The notes beneath the pieces are model-generated. The model searched no databases, had not been told where the DNA came from, and was given only the letters and a program-made list of their open reading frames with translations. A program made the position numbers and the translations under genes. DNA of 64,000 nt, from the NCBI GenBank assembly GCA_964521625.1, contig CAZFSM010000014.1:1-64000 (forward strand), in the 5' to 3' direction. Origin of the DNA: UBA1444 sp964521625 (GTDB lineage Bacteria > Bacillota > Negativicutes > UBA1444). Shown one piece after another: positions 1 through 8,328 of the stretch (position 1 is its first letter; each line of letters opens with the position of its first letter).

Positions 1-2
1 AG

Positions 3-134
3 TTTTCAGAGACCAAGAGCAGTATTCGTACGCCATCCCCGTCTCTTGGCGAACACAACGAAGAACTGCTGACTTCAATGCTGGGCAAGAGCAAAGAAGA
101 AATCGAAACCCTAAAACAGGAAGGGGTTATCTAA
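3..134 (+). CDS. CaiB/BaiF-family CoA-transferase, C-terminal end only
   Basis: Only the last 43 codons lie in the window, so this gene is partial at its 5' end. The visible tail carries a P-S-L-G-E-H-N-E-E-L motif followed by a short charged helix (S-K-E-E-I-E-T-L-K-Q-E-G-V-I), the usual C-terminus of family III (CaiB/BaiF) CoA-transferases. These enzymes move CoA from an acyl-CoA donor to a free carboxylate. The stop codon sits one base before the next ATG, and the next gene's ribosome site lies inside this coding end, so the two are probably translationally coupled. A role in activating the acid cleaved by the following lyase is inferred from position. Confidence 0.75.
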   Translation, partial: FSETKSSIRTPSPSLGEHNEELLTSMLGKSKEEIETLKQEGVI

Positions 135-135
135 A

Positions 136-1050
136 ATGTTTACGGCTATGCCGGCCCGTGTGATCATCAATGAAGTCGGTCCGCGCGACGGATTTCAAAA
201 TGTCGCAACCTTCATTCCCACCAGCGATAAGATTGCGATTATCGACTCCCTGATCGATGCGGGATTGAAAGATTTTGAACTGACTTCTTTCGTTTCGCCC
301 AAAGCCATCCCGCAACTGGCTGATTCGGCAGATGTCTGTCGCACGATCATTGAAAAATATGGTGACAAAATCAACGCCAGCGCCCTTGTCCCAAATCTCA
401 AGGGCGCCCAATCGGCCTGGGATGCCGGCATCCGGGAAGTCGCCTGCGTCATTTCGGTCTCAGTATCCCATAACAAGGCCAACATCAACCGGACCCACGA
501 AGAATCGCTCGCTGAATTGGCAAAAATTGTCGAGTCATTGCCAGGCATGAAGGTTAGGGTGGACTTAGCCACCGCGTTTGCCTGCCCGTTTGAAGGCTGG
601 ACAGCCATTGAATCCGTTTACGCCTTGACAGAAAAGGTCGTACAACTTGGCATCAGCAATATCGTGCTGGCGGACACAATTGGCGTAGCAACGCCGGATC
701 GGGTTTTCCAGCTTTCGGCCGGGATTAAGCAAAAATTTCCTGCAGTCAATTTTTCACTGCATATTCATGACACTCGGGGCATGGGTATCGCCAATACTTT
801 ATCCGGCTTGACGGCTGGGATCACAACTTATGAAACCTCTATCGCCGGTCTGGGTGGGTGCCCGTTTGCACCAGGCGCTGCCGGCAATACTGCGACCGAA
901 GACCTGGTCAATATGCTTTCGGGCATGAATATTGATACCGGTGTCAATCTGGAAAAATTGATCGCCGCGGTACATTTGGTGACCGAAAAAGTTGATGCCA
1001 AAACCAATAGTCACATGTCTCAGTCAAAATTATATGAGTGTCTAAAATAA
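136..1050 (+). CDS. Hydroxymethylglutaryl-CoA lyase-type enzyme
   Basis: A 304-residue DRE-TIM metallolyase of the HMG-CoA lyase family. The N-terminal NEVGPRDGFQN stretch (residues 12-22) holds the metal-binding Asp and catalytic Arg; LHIHDTRGMG near residue 208 supplies the HxH metal ligands; GLGGCPFAPGAAGN near 240 is the loop with the active-site Cys. Family members cleave 3-hydroxy-3-methylglutaryl-CoA to acetyl-CoA and acetoacetate, or related acids such as citramalyl-CoA. Length is normal for the family. It sits between a CoA-transferase and a dicarboxylate transporter, which suggests uptake, CoA activation and cleavage of one hydroxy-dicarboxylate. The exact substrate cannot be read from sequence. 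Confidence 0.88.
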   Translation: MFTAMPARVIINEVGPRDGFQNVATFIPTSDKIAIIDSLIDAGLKDFELTSFVSPKAIPQLADSADVCRTIIEKYGDKINASALVPNLKGAQSAWDAGIREVACVISVSVSHNKANINRTHEESLAELAKIVESLPGMKVRVDLATAFACPFEGWTAIESVYALTEKVVQLGISNIVLADTIGVATPDRVFQLSAGIKQKFPAVNFSLHIHDTRGMGIANTLSGLTAGITTYETSIAGLGGCPFAPGAAGNTATEDLVNMLSGMNIDTGVNLEKLIAAVHLVTEKVDAKTNSHMSQSKLYECLK

Positions 1051-1069
1051 AATTGAAGGAGTGACTCGG

Positions 1070-2470
1070 ATGGGAAAATGGCAATCCTTCCTCTTGGTTA
1101 CATTGATCGGCGCCATAATCTGGTTCATCCCCGTTCCCGCCGGACTAAAACCGCAAGCCTGGCATCTGTTGGCAATTTTCGTCGCTACAATCATCGGCAT
1201 CATTCTCCAACCATTACCAATGGGCGCTATGGCGTTAATCGGCATCACCGTCTGCGCCCTGACCAACACCCTAACTGTCCCACAGGCGTTATCGGCTTTT
1301 GCCGATGCTACCATCTGGTTGATTGTCTGTGCCTTCCTATTTGCCCGCAGTTTTATTAAAACCGGCCTGGGCAGCCGGATCGCTTACATGTTGATGCGCT
1401 CGATCGGTGACAGTACTTTGAAACTGGGCTACGTAATGTGTATCAGCGACCTGATACTGGCGCCTGCCACTCCTTCGAACACCGCCCGCGGCGGCGGCGT
1501 CCTCTACCCGATCGTACGCAGCCTGAGTTCGGCTTTTGAGTCAGAGCCCGGCGCCACATCACGCCGCGTTGGCGCTTACCTGATGGTTACCCAGTTTCAG
1601 GGCAACTGTATCACTTCCGCCATGTTTATGACCGCCATGGCCGCCAATCCCCTGGCAGCAGTGCTCGCCAAACAGGTTTTGAAAATTGACATCAGCTGGG
1701 GCCTCTGGGCCTTGGCAGCCTCGGTTCCCGGACTGATAGCATTGATTATTATGCCCTATTTCCTCTACAAAATATATCCGCCCGAACTGAAAAAAACACC
1801 GGAAGCAAAAGAGTTGGCAACGCGTGAACTGGCTAAACGCGGTGCAATGAGCACTGCCGAAAAAATTGTCTTAGCTGTTTTTATCGGAGCTTTGTTGCTC
1901 TGGAGCACCTCCAACTTCACAAAAATAAATGCCACTCTCGTCGCGTTGATGGGTGTTTGCGTCATGTTGGTCACTGAAGTGCTCACCTGGCAAGATATTC
2001 TGGATGATAAAGGCCCTTGGGACACTCTGATGTGGATGGGCGGCCTGGTCGGCATGGCCGGCTTCCTGAACACACTTGGTTTCATCCCCTGGTTTGCCAA
2101 GACAGTCAGCGCCAGTCTGGGCGGTATCGCCTGGGTGCCAGCCCTGATCATTCTACTTATTGTTTACATGTATGCACATTATGGATTCGCCAGCTTAACC
2201 GCGCACGTCACCGCCATGTACCCGGCATTTATCGCCGTGGCCGTGGCTGCCGGCGCTCCGCCCTTTTTGGCAGCGCTTTCTCTGGCTTATCTCTCCAACC
2301 TTTGCGGTGGCCTCACTCACTATTCGACCGGTACAGCGCCGATTTATTTCGGCTCTGGCTATGTGGACCAGGGAACCTGGTGGAAACTCGGCTTTGCCTC
2401 ATCTGTCGTCAATATGGTAATTTGGGTCGGCGTCGGCGGACTCTGGTGGAAAGTTCTCGGTCTCTGGTAA
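1070..2470 (+). CDS. DASS-family anion:Na+ symporter (CitT/TtdT-like)
   Basis: A hydrophobic protein of about 466 residues with around a dozen membrane segments. APATPSNTARGG near residue 140 contains the first SNT substrate/sodium motif, and GGLTHYSTGTAPI near 425 is the second, as in CitT, TtdT and the plastid 2-oxoglutarate/malate translocator. ATG at 1070 is preferred over GTG at 1061 because GAAGGAG at 1055-1061 then has normal spacing. The gene follows the lyase by 19 bases, so they are probably co-transcribed. The likely substrate is a di- or tricarboxylate fed to the CoA-transferase and lyase; citramalate, itaconate or hydroxymethylglutarate are guesses. Confidence 0.9.
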   Translation: MGKWQSFLLVTLIGAIIWFIPVPAGLKPQAWHLLAIFVATIIGIILQPLPMGAMALIGITVCALTNTLTVPQALSAFADATIWLIVCAFLFARSFIKTGLGSRIAYMLMRSIGDSTLKLGYVMCISDLILAPATPSNTARGGGVLYPIVRSLSSAFESEPGATSRRVGAYLMVTQFQGNCITSAMFMTAMAANPLAAVLAKQVLKIDISWGLWALAASVPGLIALIIMPYFLYKIYPPELKKTPEAKELATRELAKRGAMSTAEKIVLAVFIGALLLWSTSNFTKINATLVALMGVCVMLVTEVLTWQDILDDKGPWDTLMWMGGLVGMAGFLNTLGFIPWFAKTVSASLGGIAWVPALIILLIVYMYAHYGFASLTAHVTAMYPAFIAVAVAAGAPPFLAALSLAYLSNLCGGLTHYSTGTAPIYFGSGYVDQGTWWKLGFASSVVNMVIWVGVGGLWWKVLGLW

Positions 2471-2512
2471 ACTCAGCCTGTTAAATCGATGCGGGGAGAT
2501 TGCTGATCATGA

Positions 2513-2541
2513 TTGATTGGGAGTCTCCCCCTTAGTATAAT
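2513..2541 (+). promoter_or_regulatory. Sigma-A promoter for the chemoreceptor gene
   Basis: TTGATT (2513-2518) and a perfect TATAAT (2536-2541) are separated by 17 bases. They sit just downstream of an imperfect GGGGAGA/TCTCCCC stem (about 2493-2530) that may end the preceding operon, though it lacks a clear T-run. Confidence 0.55.
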
Positions 2542-2587
2542 GAAATTTTCTATGATTTTAGCCAAGACCTTGTAAGGGGGAAAAATA

Positions 2588-3433
2588 TTGCACTCAACAG
2601 ATCAGGACATATTGGAAAAATATATCTATGTCATGGCGAAACTTAATGAATTCATCCCTGCCGACTATGGTGTAACCATCGCTGACCGCGAAAAATATTT
2701 GTTGTACCAGCCAGCAAAAAGTTTGGATCTAAAAGTTATTGTCGGAGATTCGATTCGACCCGGCAGCGCTACCCACAAAGCGATTACGGAAAAGAAACGT
2801 TTCTTCAACAAAATTGACAAATCTGTTCGGGGAATTCCTTACGTTGCCTTAGCCAACCCGATTTTCAACGATCAACACGAAGTCATTGGCAGTATCGTGA
2901 TTAGCGAATCAATTGAGCGCTATGATAGTTTCAAGGAAATGGCAAGCAATCTAACAGATTCCCTTTCATCCCTGGCCAGCACTAGTGAACAAATTTCAGC
3001 ACAAACGGAAGAAATTGCGGCGCTTAGTCGTAAAGTAACCCAATCTTCGCAAGAATCCCAGAAACGTGCCAAAGAATCCGACGAGGTCCTGGGGCTGATC
3101 CGAATCATTTCTTCCCAGACCAATCTTTTGGGATTAAATGCGGCAATTGAAGCGGCGCGGGTCGGTGAACTTGGCCGTGGCTTTGGCGTAGTCGCCGAAG
3201 AAATTCGCAAACTCGCCTCAGGCAGCGCAGAATCGATCAAAAAAGTGGAACAGATCACAAAACTGATCCAGGCGGCCAGTGATGCTTCTTTACAACAAAC
3301 TACGCAAATTGAAGGCGGGATCAATCAAATCGCTGATGCGATGGGACAAATTGCCGCCTCCATACAACAAATCAATGCGATGGCCCTAAAACTAGATCAA
3401 TTTGCCAACCAACTCATGGACAGCAATCAATAA
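2588..3433 (+). CDS. Short cytosolic methyl-accepting chemotaxis protein
   Basis: A 281-residue soluble chemoreceptor with no membrane segment. Residues 1-115 form a small sensor module (AREKYLLYQPAK-type region, then ALANPIFNDQHEVIGSIVISE near 100) resembling the sensor of DUF-type sugar-diacid or PAS-like cytosolic receptors. The rest is coiled coil, with the conserved hairpin tip ISSQTNLLGLNAAIEAAR followed by GRGFGVVAEEIRKLA, which contacts CheA and CheW. The signalling domain is short. TTG at 2588 is the start, with AAGGGGG seven bases upstream. It is followed by CheV, so the pair probably forms a local signalling unit. The ligand is unknown. Confidence 0.88.
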   Translation: MHSTDQDILEKYIYVMAKLNEFIPADYGVTIADREKYLLYQPAKSLDLKVIVGDSIRPGSATHKAITEKKRFFNKIDKSVRGIPYVALANPIFNDQHEVIGSIVISESIERYDSFKEMASNLTDSLSSLASTSEQISAQTEEIAALSRKVTQSSQESQKRAKESDEVLGLIRIISSQTNLLGLNAAIEAARVGELGRGFGVVAEEIRKLASGSAESIKKVEQITKLIQAASDASLQQTTQIEGGINQIADAMGQIAASIQQINAMALKLDQFANQLMDSNQ

Positions 3434-3552
3434 AGAAGCTTAAACCTAGCGAAAATTTATCCAAAGGATTTTAGCGCCAGAAAAAGGATTTCGGCTGTAT
3501 AACACGAATTTACTATCCATAGAAACTCATATCGAAACCATTGGAGGTTGCT

Positions 3553-4455
3553 ATGGAAGATAAAAAAGGCATATTGCTTGAGTCCGGCACCAATGAATTT
3601 GAAATCATCGAGTTTTCTGTCGGTGGCGTTTTTTACGGTCTGAATGTAGCTAAAGTCCGGGAAGTGATCAATTCCGTTCCCATCACTTATATTGCAAAAG
3701 CCCACCCCAACCTCGATGGAATATTTACATTGCGCTCCAAAGTTATGCCCTTGGTTAACCTCGCTCGCAGTTTGAATACCAAACCGGCTTCGGAAGAATT
3801 TAAAATTATCGTCTGCGAGATCAACAATTTCTACGTCGGCTTCAAAGTAGATGCCGTGTATCGCATTCACCGCATCTCATGGACGCAGATGGAACCTGCT
3901 CCCCACATTGCCGGTTCCGATTTGGTTGTCGGAATCGTCAAAATGCAGGAGCGGATGATTATCCTGCTTGACTTCGAAAAGATTCTTGCTGATGTAAATC
4001 CGGAAATGAATCAAAAGATGTCGGCTGTCCCGCATTCTACCCCTGAGTTGGTTAAAATCCGCCAGACGAAAACGATCCTCATAGCGGAAGACTCCCGAAT
4101 GCTTCGCGAGTTATTGCTCGGTACGCTACACACGGCCGGGTACAAAACGATCAGTAATGAAAACGGCTTGGAAGCCTGGACGCAGCTTGAAGCCCTGGCT
4201 GAATCGGGGAAACCGATAACCGACACCATTCAGCTGATCATCACCGATATCGAAATGCCGCAGATGGATGGACATCACCTGATCAAACGCATCAAGAGCA
4301 ATCCCCATCTCAAGGAATTACCGGTAATCATCTTTTCGTCATTAATTAATGATGAGATGAAACTCAAAGGCCAGGCCCTGGGCGCCTTCGCCCAAGTTAC
4401 CAAACCGGAAATCGAACAACTAATCGGCTTCGTTGACAGTAAAATCGCATTCTAA
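3553..4455 (+). CDS. cheV: Chemotaxis coupling protein CheV (CheW-REC)
   Basis: A CheW-like domain (about residues 10-155; FSVGGVFYGLNVAKVREVI and the following PNLDGIFTLRSKVMPLVNL are typical) is joined to a receiver domain (about 175-300). The receiver has the acidic pocket in ILIAEDSRMLRE, the phospho-acceptor Asp in IITDIEMPQMDG and a late Lys in QVTKPEIEQL. CheV proteins couple receptors to CheA and adapt through phosphorylation. ATG at 3553 is chosen because GGAGG at 3543-3547 is correctly spaced; the in-frame TTG at 3541 lies upstream of it. It probably works with the soluble receptor just upstream. Confidence 0.93.
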   Translation: MEDKKGILLESGTNEFEIIEFSVGGVFYGLNVAKVREVINSVPITYIAKAHPNLDGIFTLRSKVMPLVNLARSLNTKPASEEFKIIVCEINNFYVGFKVDAVYRIHRISWTQMEPAPHIAGSDLVVGIVKMQERMIILLDFEKILADVNPEMNQKMSAVPHSTPELVKIRQTKTILIAEDSRMLRELLLGTLHTAGYKTISNENGLEAWTQLEALAESGKPITDTIQLIITDIEMPQMDGHHLIKRIKSNPHLKELPVIIFSSLINDEMKLKGQALGAFAQVTKPEIEQLIGFVDSKIAF

Positions 4456-4474
4456 CAACCAAGCGAAAAAAGCA

Positions 4475-4510
4475 AAGAACTGGCAGTATCAAATGCTGCC
4501 GGTTCTTTTT
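4475..4510 (+). terminator. Rho-independent terminator after cheV
   Basis: AAGAACTGGCAG (4475-4486) pairs with CTGCCGGTTCTT (4496-4507), with one G-T wobble and a 9-base loop, and runs into five T residues. Confidence 0.85.
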
Positions 4511-4524
4511 GTGCCTTGTTATTT

Positions 4525-5703
4525 TTAAGTCAAAATCTCGCTAGCGATTGCTGCCCAAGCTCTTTTGCGGTCACCAACCTTGCAGGGTTGCCGTAACTCC
4601 TGTAAAACGTCATCGACATAAATCCCTTGCCGCATGCCAACCAGCACAGAGGTGATGCCGAACGTGGAACGCAGAACGCGCAGCGCCAGATGACTAAGTT
4701 TTTTCACGTCCCATTCTGGGTCAAGTTTGGCGACCCGTTCACGAAATTCCTTGGCCTGGAGGGCGGCATCACCCTCGTAAACATTTTCCGCCAGGCGAAT
4801 CAACTGATCCGACTGAATGGCATTCAACGGGCGATTAATCAAAGTCGTCATGTTTTTATCCGCGGCATACTCCAGTAAACTTCGATCGCCCGGTTGGTTT
4901 AATTCAGTCGCGGCGCCGGGTTCAAACAGGTTGCAGGGAAATTCAATAACCCGAAAATGATGCGCTGGTGAAATAGTTTGCGCCATCTCCCAGATGGCCG
5001 CCAGCTCAGTCCGTTCATAATCAGCAACTGGCCGGGGCAACGTATTGGAACTGATCCCATAACAACCGATACGGCCGGACTGAACTTCGCCTTCCAGATA
5101 TTGAAAAGCCAGCTGAATACGACGTGAATACTCTGCCAGCGCCTCAACCCGGGTAATTCGATTCCGTTTGGCCCATTTCAGATAGTACTCAGGATTATGC
5201 AGTAAAAAACAATCGATATGAGCCACTTGCAGCCGTTGCAGACTTCGGGTCAACTGATCAGCCAAAAACTCCGGATGAATGCAATGCTCCATCCCCGAAT
5301 CAACCAAAACCAGCTCGGGAAATGGATTGTCAATCTGTTTTCGCTTCTGGCTCAGGCTGAAATTCTCGCCTTGCAAATACCCTGCCTTAGACACGATGAC
5401 AATCTGTTCGCGCTGAACGGCGCCTGTTTTTGCCAGACCAGTCAGTACAGTGCCAATCAGTCGCTCTGAACCGCCATCAGCATAGTTCGCACTGGTATCA
5501 ATCAGGTTAATCCCGGAAACCAGCGCATGTTCCAATGCCTGACGATGTTCAGCGATCGAAATATCAATACGATAACCGCCAAACCCTGCTTCACTGACCA
5601 TCAGGCCTTGATTGCCAAAACAACGGTAGCTAAGCTCAGGATGGTTTACGGCATATCTACTCGTTTCAGCCGCCGTCGCTAATCCTTGCAGCATATGCGT
5701 CAA
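4525..5703 (-). CDS. Aldo/keto reductase
   Basis: An AKR-fold NADPH-dependent oxidoreductase of about 390 residues. The catalytic tetrad is visible: Asp and Tyr in DTSANYADGGSE, Lys in VIVSKAGYLQG and His in CFLLHNPEYYL. FGGYRID near residue 42 is the usual first strand. The C-terminal part (IEFPCNLFEPGA, RVLRSTFGITSVLVGMR) resembles the predicted-oxidoreductase branch rather than the short AKRs. The substrate cannot be told. Its TTG at 5703 overlaps the TGA of the upstream nitroreductase; ATG at 5694 is an alternative. Neither has a clear ribosome site, so translational coupling is likely. Confidence 0.88.
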   Translation of the reverse strand: MTHMLQGLATAAETSRYAVNHPELSYRCFGNQGLMVSEAGFGGYRIDISIAEHRQALEHALVSGINLIDTSANYADGGSERLIGTVLTGLAKTGAVQREQIVIVSKAGYLQGENFSLSQKRKQIDNPFPELVLVDSGMEHCIHPEFLADQLTRSLQRLQVAHIDCFLLHNPEYYLKWAKRNRITRVEALAEYSRRIQLAFQYLEGEVQSGRIGCYGISSNTLPRPVADYERTELAAIWEMAQTISPAHHFRVIEFPCNLFEPGAATELNQPGDRSLLEYAADKNMTTLINRPLNAIQSDQLIRLAENVYEGDAALQAKEFRERVAKLDPEWDVKKLSHLALRVLRSTFGITSVLVGMRQGIYVDDVLQELRQPCKVGDRKRAWAAIASEILT

Positions 5704-6350
5704 CGGATAAAAGTGACGATCTGTTCCAGCGGTTTTCGCGCCGGCGCTGCGGGCTGTTCATCAGGGTAGCCGACCGGAATTAATGTCACAAAATCTTCAT
5801 GTTCGCCAATATTGATGATTTTTTCCACGGCCATTTTTGCCTGCGTGGGTCCAGCCATCCAAACTGCGCCTAATCCCAGTGTGTGCAGCGCCAATAACAA
5901 GTGATCGACAAAGGCGCCGACTGTTTGAATTCTCGATGCGGAAAGCTGTCTGCAGCGATTGATTTCACAGACTCTTGGTTGATCCATGTTGTCGGCCTGC
6001 AATTTATCGGCGATACTGGTGTAAATGCTGGCGCTCACCGCGATCAAGGCTGGCGCATGGCGGAAAAAACCTGAATTGGCTTGCCAGCGTTCCACAACAG
6101 CCTGATCGGCTTCGGCTTTACAAAGCGAAGCCAGGTAATCGGTTACTTCCTGAACGGCATTGCCAATGGTCGCTATTTTATCAGGATTGGTAATGACATA
6201 GCAATGATATGGCTGTTTTCCCCCGCTGTTCGGCGACCAACAGGCTATTTCAATCGCCTTGGTCAGTAGCTCTTCAGGAACGGGATCAGTTTTCCATTTT
6301 CGGATTGATCGCCTAGATTTGAACAGAGTTTCCAATGCTTGAATTTCCAT
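5700..6350 (-). CDS. Nitroreductase-family FMN oxidoreductase
   Basis: A 216-residue nitroreductase fold protein. SRRSIRKWK near the N-terminus binds the FMN phosphate; ACWSPNSGGKQPYHCYVI and the late VTLIPVGYPDEQP are family hallmarks. Members reduce nitroaromatics, flavins, quinones or enones, or act in dehalogenation and cofactor chemistry, so the substrate is open. It is the first gene of a two-gene unit with the aldo/keto reductase, overlapping it by one to four bases. It diverges from the binding-protein gene at 6578. Confidence 0.88.
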   Translation of the reverse strand: MEIQALETLFKSRRSIRKWKTDPVPEELLTKAIEIACWSPNSGGKQPYHCYVITNPDKIATIGNAVQEVTDYLASLCKAEADQAVVERWQANSGFFRHAPALIAVSASIYTSIADKLQADNMDQPRVCEINRCRQLSASRIQTVGAFVDHLLLALHTLGLGAVWMAGPTQAKMAVEKIINIGEHEDFVTLIPVGYPDEQPAAPARKPLEQIVTFIR

Positions 6351-6486
6351 GCCGCGCCTCCCAATGTGATCTCTTTGCTTATTTCATTATAAATAGCTTT
6401 GCCGAAGCTGTCCATAACAAGACAGTCTTCAATCATCATTCGTCTGTTACCACCGGACATTTTATTACAAAACAATTTTATTTATA

Positions 6487-6516
6487 TTGACAGTTAAAGC
6501 CAGAAACACCTATAAT
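6487..6516 (+). promoter_or_regulatory. Strong sigma-A promoter for the LivJ/K-type binding protein
   Basis: A perfect TTGACA (6487-6492) and a perfect TATAAT (6511-6516) are separated by 18 bases, about 60 bases before the GTG start. This suggests high constitutive expression of the lone binding protein. Confidence 0.8.
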
Positions 6517-6577
6517 TAACAGCGTACTGAAATATCAGACAGCGCAGTGATCACGCACATAGTAAGGAGGAGAGAAC

Positions 6578-7759
6578 GTGTCAAAAAAACCATCTATTTA
6601 TTGGATCCTTGCATTGACAGTCCTCATGCTGGCATCGGTCGTGGCCGGTTGTGGTGGCGGCGACAAGAAACCTGAACCCGCAGCAGCAGCCGACATCAAG
6701 TTGGGCGCCAACTTTGAGCTTACCGGCGGACAGGCCACCTTTGGCCAATCTTCCCTCAACGGTGTAAAGCTTGCACTGAAAGATGTCAACGCGGCCGGTG
6801 GCGTACTCGGCAAAAAGATCACCCTGGTTGTTGCCGACAACAAGTCGGAACCTTCCGAATCGACCAACGCCATCACCAAATTGATTACGCAAGATAAAGT
6901 TGTTGCTGTCGTCGGTGCAGTTACCAGTTCAGCGACCTTGGCAGCCTCTCCAGTCGCCCATGCAAACAAAATTCCGTTTGTCAGCAACACGTCAACCAAT
7001 CCCAAAGTCACGGTTGAAGACGGCAAAGTGAAACCTTTTGCTTTCCGCGCCTGCTTCATTGACCCGTTCCAAGGGACTGTCATGGCAAACTTTGCTTCCC
7101 AAAGCATGAAAGTAAAGACTGCTGCCATCTATGTCGACCAAAGTTCCGACTATGCCAAAGGCTTGGCCCAGTTCTTTGAAGAGGGCTTTGTGAAAGCCGG
7201 TGGAAAAATCGTCTCCAAAGAAGCCTATTTGCAAAAAGACAAAGATTTTAAATCCACGTTGACCAAAATTAAAGCCAGCAATCCGGAAACCATTTTTGTG
7301 CCGGGTTATTATGAAGAAGTCGGCCTGATCGTAAAGCAAGCCCGTGAACTGGGTTATAACGGCCCGATGATCGGCGGCGACGGTTGGGATTCACCGAAAC
7401 TGGTTGAAATCGCCGGCAAAGATGCACTGAAAAACACCTTCTTCAGCAACCACTATGCTGCTGATGACAAAGATCCCGCTGTAGTAAAATTCGTTGCCGA
7501 CTATAAGAAAGAATATAATCAGACACCGGATGCTTTGGCGGCATTGGCCTTTGACGCCACCATGATGATTGTCGATGCGATCAAACGCGCCAACAGCGCT
7601 GAACCACAAAAAATCCGTGATGCACTCGAACAAACCAAAGGGCTGAAGGTTGTTTCCGGCGTAATCACGCTCGATGCCAACCACAACCCGGTTAAGAGCG
7701 CCGTTGTTATCGAAGTCAAAGATGGACAACTGGTGTTTAAGGAAAAAGTAAACCCATAA
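6578..7759 (+). CDS. LivJ/LivK-type ABC substrate-binding lipoprotein
   Basis: A 393-residue type I periplasmic binding protein of the branched-chain amino-acid (HAAT) class. The N-terminus is a lipoprotein signal ending in VVAGC. IKLGANFELTGGQATFGQS, LVVADNKSEPSESTNA and VVGAVTSSATLAASPVA are typical of the family's ligand cleft. The start is GTG at 6578, with AAGGAGG at 6563-6570. No permease or ATPase gene is adjacent, and a strong promoter and a terminator enclose it, so it is monocistronic. It may serve a transporter encoded elsewhere. The ligand (amino acid, amide or aromatic acid) is undetermined. Confidence 0.92.
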   Translation: MSKKPSIYWILALTVLMLASVVAGCGGGDKKPEPAAAADIKLGANFELTGGQATFGQSSLNGVKLALKDVNAAGGVLGKKITLVVADNKSEPSESTNAITKLITQDKVVAVVGAVTSSATLAASPVAHANKIPFVSNTSTNPKVTVEDGKVKPFAFRACFIDPFQGTVMANFASQSMKVKTAAIYVDQSSDYAKGLAQFFEEGFVKAGGKIVSKEAYLQKDKDFKSTLTKIKASNPETIFVPGYYEEVGLIVKQARELGYNGPMIGGDGWDSPKLVEIAGKDALKNTFFSNHYAADDKDPAVVKFVADYKKEYNQTPDALAALAFDATMMIVDAIKRANSAEPQKIRDALEQTKGLKVVSGVITLDANHNPVKSAVVIEVKDGQLVFKEKVNP

Positions 7760-7785
7760 TTGACGAGCCGAGATAACCTGAAACC

Positions 7786-7826
7786 AAGAGGGATAAGAAC
7801 TAGCTCTTATCCCTCTTGAATTATTT
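7786..7826 (+). terminator. Terminator after the binding-protein gene
   Basis: AAGAGGGATAAGA (7786-7798) and TCTTATCCCTCTT (7805-7817) form a perfect 13-bp stem with a 6-base loop. The T-run is weak (GAATTATTT). Confidence 0.75.
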
Positions 7827-7877
7827 AACCTAATTGGCTTTATGTTCAAGTATCTGTTCTGCGTGTCAGCTGATAAA

Positions 7878-7906
7878 TTGACAGAACATTCGCGTTGTAA
7901 TAAAAT
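7878..7906 (+). promoter_or_regulatory. Sigma-A promoter of the tyrosine-rich gene
   Basis: TTGACA (7878-7883), a 17-base spacer and TAAAAT (7901-7906) lie about 60 bases upstream of the ATG. The gene therefore has its own promoter, separate from the convergent radical SAM operon. Confidence 0.7.
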
Positions 7907-7965
7907 TGTACTAGAAAATAGATTTGCCCACTTATCGATATTTCCAGTGAAAGGTGGGACCTGAA

Positions 7966-8241
7966 ATGGCAGACCAAGAGCAGCGTTTAACCCGACGGGA
8001 AGCATTGAAACGGATCGCATTGGCAACTGTGCTGGCCGGAGTTGCATTAAAAAACAATGATACCCCGGCTGAGGCTAGTGGTGCTGCACCCAACGCAGTA
8101 TACATCAACTATAGCAAGTATTCAACATACGGCAGTTACGCTGACCCGGTCTATCTGAACTACAGCAGCACCGGCTATCGTAGTATCCAGTACTATACCA
8201 GTTACCGCTCCCATAACTACTACGTCCCGCCGCCCCGCTAG
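7966..8241 (+). CDS. Tyrosine-rich small protein with Tat-like leader; candidate radical SAM-modified precursor
   Basis: A 91-residue protein of no family I recognise. Residues 9-15 read TRREALK, close to the twin-arginine (Tat) consensus, followed by a hydrophobic stretch (17-28) and a possible signal-peptidase site near PAEASGA. The tail has 13 tyrosines. Residues 46-58 place Tyr at every third position (46, 49, 52, 55, 58); a second block starts at Tyr63 (YLNYSS), and the end is NYYVPPPR. Ten Tyr-x-polar triplets (YIN, YSK, YST, YGS, YAD, YLN, YSS, YRS, YTS, YRS) fit the aromatic-x-x motif of three-residue cyclophane RiPPs. ATG at 7966 is chosen over GTG at 7954 because AAGGTGGG (7951-7958) is correctly spaced. 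Function is inferred from the radical SAM/SPASM genes that converge on it. A Tyr-rich coat or envelope protein is the main alternative. Confidence 0.75.
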   Translation: MADQEQRLTRREALKRIALATVLAGVALKNNDTPAEASGAAPNAVYINYSKYSTYGSYADPVYLNYSSTGYRSIQYYTSYRSHNYYVPPPR

Positions 8242-8287
8242 CGGTCGCAACAGGAAATCACCGCAAATTTAATCAGTTTGATTTATC

Positions 8288-8328
8288 AGTGCGCAGAAAG
8301 TATCATTTTCTGCGCACTTTATTTTTTG
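8288..8328 (+). terminator. Terminator between the tyrosine-rich gene and the radical SAM operon
   Basis: AGTGCGCAGAAA (8288-8299) pairs with TTTCTGCGCACT (8307-8318), followed by TTATTTTTT. It ends the precursor transcript and overlaps the last codons of the convergent gene at 8303, so the two transcripts abut tightly. Confidence 0.82.

Noticed and set aside
2493..2530. Terminator after the DASS transporter
   Set aside because: The GGGGAGA/TCTCCCC stem has a long loop and no T-run, and overlaps a promoter; listed only as part of that promoter's context.
7391..8047. Minus-strand 218-codon frame opposite the binding protein and the tyrosine-rich gene
   Set aside because: It crosses a terminator and a consensus promoter and lies opposite two well-supported genes; no domain is visible.
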